Shown: in pieces, positions 42,361-50,123 of the stretch
Layout: each line of letters begins with the position of its first letter
How positions within the stretch are numbered: the stretch's first letter is position 1
Origin: Blastocatellia bacterium
Lineage (GTDB): Bacteria; Acidobacteriota; Blastocatellia; UBA7656
Assembly: GCA_035275065.1 (NCBI GenBank)
Contig: DATENM010000035.1
Span: 1-64,000, forward strand
Length of the DNA stretch: 64,000 nt
Reading direction: 5' to 3'
Program-made: the position numbers and the translations under genes
Notes under the pieces: model-generated
Told to the model about the DNA's origin: nothing
Database searches by the model: none
Seen by the model: the letters and a program-made list of their open reading frames with translations, nothing else

Positions 42361-45066
42361 CTACTCTTTATTGCTGGCTGAAATAGGACCGAAGTGACCT
42401 TTTATATCGAACTTCCCGGGCGTCGGGTCGAAAGGCACGCCGTAAAAGATTTGTTCCTTCAGGGTTTTGTCATCAGCATCATTCAGATACCACCAGACCC
42501 CTTGTACGATGACGTGCCGCTCTTGGCCGCCTTCCTGCCCGCTGTGAAAATAGATGTCGCTCATATTGTTTTTTCCAACAATGTGCGTGCCCTGCTTGAG
42601 CTCCGGAGAGGCATACCGGAGCACCCTCCTGTACTCTTGCGTCGCCTGGCTCATCGCTGATTTGCCGGCGTTGGGAATAGAGGTTGGAGTGGTGGTCACC
42701 CGAGTCGCGCCGGTAAAGTAATCCAGGCGATACCTCCAGTCGCTGGGTTCCGGGGAAGCAAGCGTGAGCTCATATGAGTTACTCAGCCCGAAGAGGCGGC
42801 TGTAGATTTCAGGATAACGGGCCGCGAGAACTTCCAGGCAGACTGCCAGGGGCTCGATTTGAGGAGCGTTCCAGAGAGGGTCTATGGACTCCGGCTTTAC
42901 ACCCTCGACGGCGAGTGTGCCCAAGGACGCCGGCACTCCCTTCCGCTCCTTCCAACCGAAGAAGAACTTGCGCAAGGGGCGATTGTCGGCACTCCCCACG
43001 ACTTGTACGTATCCGTTTTCATGAAGCCAGCGCGTCTTGAGGTCCTCATTCTTGAATGCGCTGCCGGTCAACAGCACGAACACCGCTGAATGCGGAGTCG
43101 CGGCGCCGTACATCGGTTTTTCGGAATAGTAGCGCATTCGACACGTATAGGAGTGGTGAATATCTCCGGAGAGAATCACAATTCGTCTTTCGGTCGGCGA
43201 CTTGGTGTTCAGGTCCTCAGCCGCGAGGAAGGCAAAGTATTGCTCACGCGCCTCTGGAAAGGTTGACCACCCTTCAATGTCGATTGCGCTAATGTCGGCG
43301 TAGCCGGTGACCGACGTGGGGTCGAATCTCGAATTCTCGCGGAGACTCTCGAGGGCCGGCACATCAAACGGGGCCAGGCCGTTAACAATGAACAGGACCT
43401 CCTTTTTGGTGGTCGCTCCATCCGGAGCGAACTGCTTCGTCAGCCCCCTGTCGCTGATCGGAACGCACGGCAGATAACCATGTGTCTTGTCAGAAGTGTC
43501 CGCCCTATTACCGGGATACGCACGCCAGGTCCTGGTGTCGTTTACAATGAATTGATAGTCGCCGAAGTTCAGCCTGTAGTACCAGACTAAGGACTCCACC
43601 GCCGAATCACGAGAAAGAATTACCCCGCCATTTTTAACATGGGGCTGCATCGCAACGGACATATCCGGGAGATCGCTCACCTTGGCGACGGTTCCATCCC
43701 ATGTTTTCCCGTTCAACTTTCCATCCCAGATGTCTGGCTCAAACAGGTGAGCCTGAGGCGGAAGCGCAAGACACTTGTCAATCTCATTCACATCTGCCGC
43801 CTGCCCTTGGGTGAGCAGATCGAGCAGTTTCTTTCCTGGCTGGCCGGCTTCGAATTGCTCAGGCGTATTCCCCCATGCCTGGAAGACGGCGTAAGCCTTC
43901 AGAGCATTGCGAACGGCCTGACGGCCCACGGGGCTCCCCAGGACGCGTGCGCACCAGTTGGCGGTGATAAATGAGTCATCCGCAACTTCATGGTCATCCA
44001 TGCTCATGTAGGTCGGGATGTTGGCAAACGCGCGCCGGACAAAAGGTAAAATTTTGAGAGTCGAAAAGCATGGCAGAACGTGGGTTGACATATAGCTGCT
44101 GCGAGCAAGGGGGTGCTCCGCGCGGCTATCCTTGTATACCTCTTTAAAGTTGGGGAAGTCCTGATTGCTCACCGGCCAGAGGACATCCGACCAGGCCATC
44201 AGATAAATCAAGGCATATTCACGAAAGTACAGGAGATGGTTTTCCATAGACAGATCTGCGGAGGTGAAGTGACACTCGTCCTTGGCGATACTCAAGCGCA
44301 CGCCTGGGCGAGTCCTCCTCTCGATTTCCTTCTCTCTCTGCACAGGATCATTCGGAAGCTTGGCCAGCGGGAGATTCTCGGCGTATTTATCCGAGTCGCC
44401 GAAAATGGCTTTGCTGGCATCGATAATTATCCGCAGGATGGCTGCCGCCACATCGTCACAATAGACTTGATCGCCGGTGAGCATTAGCAGGTGCGGACGA
44501 ACGAATGCGGAGGTCCCAAGAGACGGGGGCTTATCTGCTTCGGCGCTCTCTTCGATGGCCCTGTCCACCGCCAGTGTCGCATCGGCGCCCTCGCCTCTGA
44601 TTTTGGTGCATGAGCCGTTTAAGAAACGCAGCTTCCGCCAATCGTTCGGGGGGACCAGGAAGGACGGCAGATCGAAATTCTTATAACAGAGTGGCTTCGG
44701 TGACGTGTGACCGATGTTTCCGTCTTTATTGAAGACTTTTGGTTTCTTTAATGAAGTAGCGTCGCCGAAAGACACACTGCCAAAGTTCAGATCATAGATG
44801 TAGAGTCTTTCGGGTGACAAAGCTCCTTGCTTGCGGGCCGTCACCGCCGCAACGTGAAGATGGTCACCAATCTGCGACGATGAAGAAGTTGCTCCTGATA
44901 GGGCTATCGAACCCGTAGCCCGGTCCGTAACCGTCAGCCCTATGTTAGTGCAGCTTTCCCGGAGCGCAACCCAGACGGTGACTGAATCTTGCGTCACTTT
45001 TCTCAACATCGGTCCGGCCAAAATCAATGGCGTTTCGTCTGTAAGCGTGAATGGTTGATAGGGCAT
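42361..45066 (-). CDS. PhoD-like metallophosphoesterase (no signal peptide)
   Basis: A 901-residue protein. The N-terminus ILAGPMLRKVTQDSVTVWVA is the PhoD-type lead-in domain. The catalytic core has LTGDQVYCDD, MSMDDHEVADD and LSGDIHHSYTCR, the order of metal ligands in PhoD/alkaline phosphatase D. True PhoD enzymes are exported by the Tat route; here there is no twin-arginine or other signal, so it should act in the cytoplasm. It is about 350 residues longer than ordinary PhoD. Being first gene of the six-gene operon, it may cleave a phosphodiester, nucleotide or nucleic-acid signal in the same pathway as the TIR protein. That role is inference. Confidence 0.8.
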   Translation of the reverse strand: MPYQPFTLTDETPLILAGPMLRKVTQDSVTVWVALRESCTNIGLTVTDRATGSIALSGATSSSSQIGDHLHVAAVTARKQGALSPERLYIYDLNFGSVSFGDATSLKKPKVFNKDGNIGHTSPKPLCYKNFDLPSFLVPPNDWRKLRFLNGSCTKIRGEGADATLAVDRAIEESAEADKPPSLGTSAFVRPHLLMLTGDQVYCDDVAAAILRIIIDASKAIFGDSDKYAENLPLAKLPNDPVQREKEIERRTRPGVRLSIAKDECHFTSADLSMENHLLYFREYALIYLMAWSDVLWPVSNQDFPNFKEVYKDSRAEHPLARSSYMSTHVLPCFSTLKILPFVRRAFANIPTYMSMDDHEVADDSFITANWCARVLGSPVGRQAVRNALKAYAVFQAWGNTPEQFEAGQPGKKLLDLLTQGQAADVNEIDKCLALPPQAHLFEPDIWDGKLNGKTWDGTVAKVSDLPDMSVAMQPHVKNGGVILSRDSAVESLVWYYRLNFGDYQFIVNDTRTWRAYPGNRADTSDKTHGYLPCVPISDRGLTKQFAPDGATTKKEVLFIVNGLAPFDVPALESLRENSRFDPTSVTGYADISAIDIEGWSTFPEAREQYFAFLAAEDLNTKSPTERRIVILSGDIHHSYTCRMRYYSEKPMYGAATPHSAVFVLLTGSAFKNEDLKTRWLHENGYVQVVGSADNRPLRKFFFGWKERKGVPASLGTLAVEGVKPESIDPLWNAPQIEPLAVCLEVLAARYPEIYSRLFGLSNSYELTLASPEPSDWRYRLDYFTGATRVTTTPTSIPNAGKSAMSQATQEYRRVLRYASPELKQGTHIVGKNNMSDIYFHSGQEGGQERHVIVQGVWWYLNDADDKTLKEQIFYGVPFDPTPGKFDIKGHFGPISASNKE

Positions 45067-45629
45067 ATGCCGCGATTCCTTTCAAGCAGTGCGCGTCATT
45101 CAGCTCGCATGCTCCTTTGCGGTTCAGTGCCGGCACAGCACTGTCCATTTCAAAGTCAATCTCAGCGACGTGACGGTCTACGAACCAGTGAAGTCTTCCA
45201 GTTCGTCACTGTCCCAAATGATGCGAAGATCTATGGTTCTTTCGATTACACGGCCAGGAGACTAAACTCGCATGAAAAGCTGAGGAGCGAGTCCGTACCG
45301 ACTGACATCACCATAGTCAATTGGAAGTGATTACGCTAGGAGTTGTCCGTTAGACTATGGGCAGCGAGCTACCTGAAAACTTGCCTATCATCGAGCAGGT
45401 CACCTGGTCCGAGGAACTTGGAGCCCAAACCTGAAGGATTCGCTAAATATTCTGCGCTAACGCCGAATAAAAATCTAAGATTAAGATCATAAAATATGGC
45501 CGGTAATATACTGCAAGTTAGCAAGCGGGTCAACAGGTTTCGGCGACTCACCGCCCCCGTCTTCGCTCCTCGCTTTCTAACCAATGCGAAAGAAACCCGA
45601 AGGAGGCGGGTATGTTCAGTTTGCTCATT
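45067..45629. other. Gene-poor leader of the six-gene operon
   Basis: About 560 bases without a convincing gene. The single open frame of note (45369-45584, - strand, 71 codons) has mixed composition and no ribosome-binding site. The promoter of the PhoD-like gene should lie here; I see no clear hexamers. The DNA becomes clearly AT-richer going right. Confidence 0.5.
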
Positions 45630-45732
45630 TTGGGAAATACTTTTTTGTTCATGATCCCTAGCGGGCCAAGGGGAAATGGCCCGCTAGGGAAAGACTTTAT
45701 TGTTTAGGGAAAAACTATTTTGTTCAAAGACA
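45630..45732 (-). mobile_element. Tn7-like transposon end with three TnsB-site-like repeats
   Basis: Read on the - strand from 45732 the sequence begins TGTCTTTGAACAAAATAG. Tn7 ends begin TGTGGGCGGACAAAATAG: terminal TGT, G at position 8 and ACAAAATAG from position 10 coincide exactly. Three 22-bp repeats follow at 45705-45726, 45685-45706 and 45630-45651, all fitting TNGGGAAANACT on the + strand, then TTGTT. The first two are 20 bp apart and overlap, as TnsB sites do in the Tn7 right end. The polarity puts the transposon interior to the left. No partner end was found in the window. Confidence 0.75.
45656..45689. repeat. 13-bp perfect hairpin inside the Tn7-like end
   Basis: CCCTAGCGGGCCA (45656-45668) pairs perfectly with 45677-45689 across an 8-base loop. 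It sits between the outer pair and the inner TnsB-site-like repeat. No T run follows on either strand close enough for a standard terminator. It may be structural or a terminator that blocks transcription entering the element. Confidence 0.7.
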
Positions 45733-46077
45733 CCTGTATAGAGCAAAAATAATAATGTAAAAGATAAACACGCCAACTGATTGGAATAGGTGCCTCAATA
45801 ATACTGAAACCCAGGAGTAATGTCGTAAAATACAATCGGCACAAGATCATATATCATTGTCTTCCTCTGGACAAAAGAAAATAGAGCTATAAAAAAGTCC
45901 AGGGCGGAGAGAACGGATCCTATTTGAGACTCCAATCCCAATTTTGCTCAGGGTATTAATTCTGGCAGTCGCAATTTACGGAAAGCTGCAACGGGGAAGC
46001 AGTTGCTGACGCCACTTGTGGGAGCCGGTTGAGCCAGCTACTAAAGTGTATTGATATCTTGTATGAAACAGCTATCC
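45733..46077. other. AT-rich gene-free stretch
   Basis: About 345 bases right of the Tn7-like end. No gene. Two bases after the end, 45735 reads TGTATAGAGCAAAAATA, which weakly resembles a second Tn7-like terminus pointing right (AAAATA at the right offset), but no further repeats support it. A near-palindrome, TGGAC to GTCCA, lies at about 45868-45901. Confidence 0.4.
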
Positions 46078-46410
46078 TCATCTGGAGGAGCGGCGTGGAT
46101 TCCTAGATATCTTGCTCTTTAGCCGCTTGATTCCTTCGCTTCTCGATCTACAAGGTAACTTCTCTGGGAGATCAATCTCATCATCTATCAAAGTCTCAAC
46201 CAGCACATTTGCTCTTCTGGCATACTGCAAAAGTACCGGGAGCGGAGGCTCGCGAACCCCTCGTTCATAAGCTGAAATGTAATCTTGTGTAAGCTCTCCC
46301 CCAAATCCAAGAAGGCTGATCAGTTCATTTTGCGAGAGGCCGAGAGAGCTACGGATGTGTAAGAGTTTCTCGGCCAGGCGCACAGGCCGGGGTCGTGAAG
46401 CTCTTCCCAT
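46078..46410 (-). CDS. XRE-family transcriptional regulator
   Basis: A 110-residue DNA-binding protein. The Cro/C1 helix-turn-helix spans RLAEKLLHIRSSLGLSQNEL, then DYISAYERGVREPPLPVLL. The tail ANVLVETLIDDEIDLP is the extension seen in a second, broken copy at 54280. AGGAGGG precedes the ATG, but the ATG and this site are folded into a hairpin. Two 18-20-bp palindromes 50-98 bases upstream look like its own operators, so autoregulation is likely. Typical of regulators of mobile or accessory DNA. Confidence 0.88.
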   Translation of the reverse strand: MGRASRPRPVRLAEKLLHIRSSLGLSQNELISLLGFGGELTQDYISAYERGVREPPLPVLLQYARRANVLVETLIDDEIDLPEKLPCRSRSEGIKRLKSKISRNPRRSSR

Positions 46411-46431
46411 CAGGATATCCCTCCTGATGGG
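46406..46431 (-). promoter_or_regulatory. Hairpin enclosing start codon and ribosome-binding site
   Basis: CCCATCAGGA (46406-46415) pairs with TCCTGATGGG (46422-46431), a perfect 10-bp stem with a 6-base loop. On the - strand it contains both the AGGAGGG site and the ATG of the XRE gene. Folded mRNA would hide the start, keeping translation low. Confidence 0.7.
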
Positions 46432-46459
46432 ATCCCGCTGCTACTGACCAGCTTGCATT

Positions 46460-46477
46460 TAAGAGTACATGCTCTTA
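46460..46477. promoter_or_regulatory. Palindromic operator 1
   Basis: Perfect 18-bp inverted repeat except the centre, TAAGAGTACATGCTCTTA. Shares the half-site TAAG(A/G)GTA with the palindrome at 46489. Probable XRE binding site. Confidence 0.75.
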
Positions 46478-46488
46478 GAATGGTGCAG

Positions 46489-46508
46489 CTAAGGGTATTT
46501 ACCCTTAG
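46489..46508. promoter_or_regulatory. Palindromic operator 2
   Basis: 20-bp palindrome CTAAGGGTATTTACCCTTAG. Its centre is 30 bases from the centre of operator 1, close to three helical turns, so two dimers could bind the same face. Lies between the divergent XRE gene and the FG-GAP gene; could control both. Confidence 0.75.
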
Positions 46509-46797
46509 TTTGTTATCAACTTGTGTCTGCGCCGGAAGTCCCTGTTTCTTGGACTTCCAAGCGGCACGCATCACTGGTGATACCAAACCGCTTCAATCAT
46601 GGTTTAGGTACACAAAATAGCAAAAATGGCCCCTACCGTCATCAGGGATTTGTGCGATCAACATATAAGGTCAGAATTATTGAAATACCCTGATCGAGGT
46701 TGCTGTTTGGCTTTGGAACTTCTAGTCACTCGAGTGGCTAGCCGTTTTTGAAAATGCGTTCGCCTCAATCACCTTCGCTGCGATAAGGGCTAAAATT

Positions 46798-49179
46798 ATG
46801 TTTCTCCACGATCGATCATATCCATTCACACGCAGGCGTAAACACTTAATCCGTATGTCTATTAGCGCATTGGTACTCGTGATAAGCCCTATAGGGTTAT
46901 CACAGGTTAAGATTCAGGACATAGAACCAACGCCGCCCGGCGCCGACGTGAAGATCCTCGGTCCATCGCTGAACAGTCATCTCGGCGGCTCAGGGAATTC
47001 TACAGACCTGAGCGATCTCAATCACTCGCAGGCGCTGGTCTTCGGTGATTTCAACGGCGATGGGATATCCGATCTAGCGATTGCCGCGCCCGATGCAATG
47101 CTCGTCGTTGGAGCCACCCAGCGAAACATGGCAGGTGCAGTGTACGTTATCCTCGGACGGCCTAACCTGCCTGCCGCCATTGATACGGCGGCGGGCCGTG
47201 ACGGCGGCGTAGACGTCACAATCCTCGGTACCGCCGACGGCGACCGCTTCGGGTTCGCGCTCACTGCCGGTGATGTCAATGGTGATGGCGTAACCGATCT
47301 CATCGTTGGTGCGCCAGGTGCAGGCGCGCCTGGACGGCCCGCTTCAGGTGCCGTCTACGTATTCCTTGGAGGTCACTCCTTTGCCAGAAATGCCACGATT
47401 GACCTCTTTCAGGGCGAATCGGCGGATCTCACTATCTACGGTGCCGGCGAGCGCTTTGGTGCCGCCGTCGCGGCGGGCGAGGCCGGTGGGCCAGCAGGGA
47501 CAACACCATTGGCTGACCTCCTGATCGGCGCGCCGGGCAGCGGCGACAGCCCTGGGGCCGCCTACCTGTTTTACGGCAGGACTGCCTTCGGCGGGCAAAC
47601 GAGAACGCTGGAGTTGTCGCCAGGTGGCGCGGATTTCACCCTCCGTGGCGATGTCAGGCAGCATTTAGGTGCTTCCGTGGCGATCGGTGATTTCAACGGC
47701 GATCACGCCGGTGACATCTTCGCCGGGGCTCCGAGGGCGACTCGTCCTGACCGCAATGAACTTGGCGGCGTCTCCTTAGCCCCCGCCAGTTTCACCGGCG
47801 CTGTCTTCGGAGTGCTTGGGCCATTCCCGCAGGGTGGCACTCTTGATGTGACCAACACCACAGCCGTCATCTCGTTTTACGGCGGCGGCCCCGGCCATCA
47901 ATTCGGCACCGCCCTTACAGCAGCCGACCTAACTGGCGACGGTGTTGCCGATCTGGTCGTCGGCGCACCCAATGTGGACGGCATATTCATCGAACCGGCG
48001 ACCGGCATCCCTTACAGCCTGAATGGTTATGCCGGGGCGGCTTACGTCTTTGCAGGCAGAGCGGGTCTGAGCCAGCGGCGCTTCGATGCGGCCGCCAACG
48101 AATACTTCACCGTCTATATCGGCGGCGGGCACAACTGGGTAGGCTTTGCGGTCGGTGCGGGCAGTTACAACGTCCCCGGCAACGCCGACACGATCCCAGA
48201 CCTGCTGATCGGGAGTCCCGGCGGGGTGCGCGACACGCTCTCGAACCTCGGCGGCAACGGTGTCGTCAACGTCGTCTTCGGTGGGCACACGCTGGGGAAC
48301 ACGAGACTCAGACCGCGCTCGCCGTTCAATCCGGCGCCAGAACCAGAAGAAGTCGCGGTAGGCAATCCACCGTTCCAGACGAACACTGACTTTGGCTTTG
48401 CGGTGGCTGCCGGCGATCTCAACGGCGACACCTCCGGTGACTTAGCAACGGCAATGCCTTTCGGGGATGCCTCCGGCAGACAGCGAGCAGGCGTCGTTGA
48501 AGTGCGCTTCGGCACCGTCAAGCCACCCGCGTCTGTCGGCGGTTCGCCGGTTACCGTTCGCGTGCTGTCACCCGGCGGTGGCGATCACTACCAAACAGGT
48601 CAGCAGATCATTGTCTCCTGGGATGCCACCAGCCGAGATCAGGTGCGGAGTTTCGACATCCTACTCTCTACCGACGCGGGAACCACGTTCTCCACCTCGG
48701 TAGCCGCAGGGTTGTCGCCGGACCAATCGTCCTTCGTTTGGACCGTGCCAGACCTGTGCGCCGCCAGTTCTCAACTTCAGGTGGTCGCCAACCTGCTCTC
48801 CAGCGGAAAAGTCACGGCGACAGCCACCGGCAACTTCACGATCGCGCAGCGCGTCCCCGATGTTGACCCTACCAGGTCTTCGATTACCACGGATTCGCTG
48901 GGACTCACGGCGGCCGGTGAGGCCTTTCCTGAAGGTGTGGTGGTGGAGGTTTCCAGGGACAATGCCGGCACTTCCTATGTCTCTTTCGCCCGGCCTCCAA
49001 AGCTAAAGGCCGGGGGCCGCAAACTGAAGACGCGGGGTACGCTGGACGGGATGGACCTCGATCAGATCTTTCCTGACGGGACCGTGAGGGTTATCCGGCT
49101 ATCAGTTGCGCCTTGCGCCACAACTCTTCTCAGCGTTCGACGACAGGGAAGCTCCCTCATCCCTGTGACCGCAAACTGA
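46798..49179 (+). CDS. Secreted FG-GAP (integrin-alpha-like) propeller protein
   Basis: A 793-residue protein with an N-terminal signal region (LIRMSISALVLVISPIGLSQ). Residues about 75-560 are FG-GAP repeats with calcium loops DFNGDGISDL, DVNGDGVTDL, DFNGDHAGD, DLTGDGVADL and DLNGDTSGDL, and linking GAVYVILG / GAAYLFYG strands: a seven-blade propeller as in integrin alpha. A Ig/fibronectin-like domain follows (VRVLSPGGGDHYQTG), then a short beta tail. Probably a surface adhesion or binding protein. The ATG at 46798 has GATAAGGG upstream. The next gene (TPR) starts 51 bases later. Confidence 0.85.
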   Translation: MFLHDRSYPFTRRRKHLIRMSISALVLVISPIGLSQVKIQDIEPTPPGADVKILGPSLNSHLGGSGNSTDLSDLNHSQALVFGDFNGDGISDLAIAAPDAMLVVGATQRNMAGAVYVILGRPNLPAAIDTAAGRDGGVDVTILGTADGDRFGFALTAGDVNGDGVTDLIVGAPGAGAPGRPASGAVYVFLGGHSFARNATIDLFQGESADLTIYGAGERFGAAVAAGEAGGPAGTTPLADLLIGAPGSGDSPGAAYLFYGRTAFGGQTRTLELSPGGADFTLRGDVRQHLGASVAIGDFNGDHAGDIFAGAPRATRPDRNELGGVSLAPASFTGAVFGVLGPFPQGGTLDVTNTTAVISFYGGGPGHQFGTALTAADLTGDGVADLVVGAPNVDGIFIEPATGIPYSLNGYAGAAYVFAGRAGLSQRRFDAAANEYFTVYIGGGHNWVGFAVGAGSYNVPGNADTIPDLLIGSPGGVRDTLSNLGGNGVVNVVFGGHTLGNTRLRPRSPFNPAPEPEEVAVGNPPFQTNTDFGFAVAAGDLNGDTSGDLATAMPFGDASGRQRAGVVEVRFGTVKPPASVGGSPVTVRVLSPGGGDHYQTGQQIIVSWDATSRDQVRSFDILLSTDAGTTFSTSVAAGLSPDQSSFVWTVPDLCAASSQLQVVANLLSSGKVTATATGNFTIAQRVPDVDPTRSSITTDSLGLTAAGEAFPEGVVVEVSRDNAGTSYVSFARPPKLKAGGRKLKTRGTLDGMDLDQIFPDGTVRVIRLSVAPCATTLLSVRRQGSSLIPVTAN

Positions 49180-49230
49180 GTAGGAAAAAAGCGTCAGCAC
49201 CTCACAGAATCAGATCGCGGAGAACACTAC

Positions 49231-49569
49231 GTGGATAACTTGATAGAAGAAGCCAAACGCCTCAAAGAGGAGGGCCGTCTCGATGAAGCGGTCACGACAC
49301 TCAAGCGGGCGATTGAGATCAACATAGATGACGCAAACGCCTACTTTCAGCTAGGGCTGGTCTATTTCGACAAGCAGGATTATGCCGAGGCGAAGAAGGT
49401 GTTGACGGTGGCGGCAGGGCTGAATCCCAGCAACGCGCTCATCTATTACACAGCCGGGCGGGTCTGCCACGCGATGGGCGACAAAGAAGGCGTGCAGATC
49501 ATGCACATGGCCTTGATTATTGCCGATCCTGCAATGTCTCGAAAGCTTGCTGACGAAACGACGGAATGA
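49231..49569 (+). CDS. Small TPR protein
   Basis: A 112-residue protein starting with GTG (GCGGAGAACACTAC upstream). About three tetratricopeptide repeats: AKRLKEEGRLDEAVTTLKRA, then ANAYFQLGLVYFDKQDYAEA and SNALIYYTAGRVCHAMGD. No signal peptide. TPR units bind other proteins. It probably shares a transcript with the FG-GAP gene 51 bases upstream. No specific partner can be named. Confidence 0.8.
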   Translation: MDNLIEEAKRLKEEGRLDEAVTTLKRAIEINIDDANAYFQLGLVYFDKQDYAEAKKVLTVAAGLNPSNALIYYTAGRVCHAMGDKEGVQIMHMALIIADPAMSRKLADETTE

Positions 49570-50123
49570 ATTCGACTGTTGAGTATCGACAGGCAGCAAT
49601 CGATTCTCACCAGCGGACCATGCTCAGTTCACCACAGCGACTTGGATATCTGTTTCCTCCAGCACGACCAAGCAGCCGGCGATTAACGGCGCATCTACCT
49701 GGAAGGCAGGCTTGGCATACAGGCGGATTTAGGCTGCTAGCAGCGGACGCTTGTGTAGGCGTCGCCTCAAATAGGCAGAGCGACTAGTAAGAGGGCTAAA
49801 CCAAGTATGAAATATTGCTCTCATTAATATTCTCGAAGAATCGCGCCCCTCGCGAATCAGCTACAGAAATACTTCAAGGTGGACGACGACATCCAGTCGT
49901 AGGGTAACAAGGCGTTGCCCCTGAAGCGGGACCCGGTTGCTCGCCTTTCTATCGAGCGAAGCTACCAACGCACGGTCGTATAGCGATCATCCTGAAAAGA
50001 GAGGTATAATCCGCAGCGCCAGGCAAGAAGATCAGCGGATTCAGCCAGCTAGCTGGGCGGTGGCCCTGTTATACATCATAAAAGACATAAAGCGTTGCGT
50101 CTTTTACGAAATCTAATGCTAAG
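49570..50123. other. Gene-free stretch with an attC-like fragment
   Basis: No convincing gene. At 49905-49917 the sequence AACAAGGCGTTGC is identical to the start of the attC site at 50621 and is followed by CCC and GGGACCCGG segments, so it may be the remnant of another attC. At 50079-50106 TAAAAGAC and GTCTTTTA form an 8-bp stem. The right edge (GTTGGGC, 50123-50129) is a cassette boundary. Confidence 0.45.

Noticed and set aside
45369-45584. 71-codon frame before the Tn7-like end
   Set aside because: No ribosome-binding site and no protein-like pattern; crosses the AT-rich boundary.
46612-46640. ACACAAAATAG as the second Tn7-like end
   Set aside because: No TGT nine bases before, no second repeat at 20-bp spacing.
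49566-49787. 73-codon frame after the TPR gene
   Set aside because: No ribosome-binding site; low-complexity composition with no domain.
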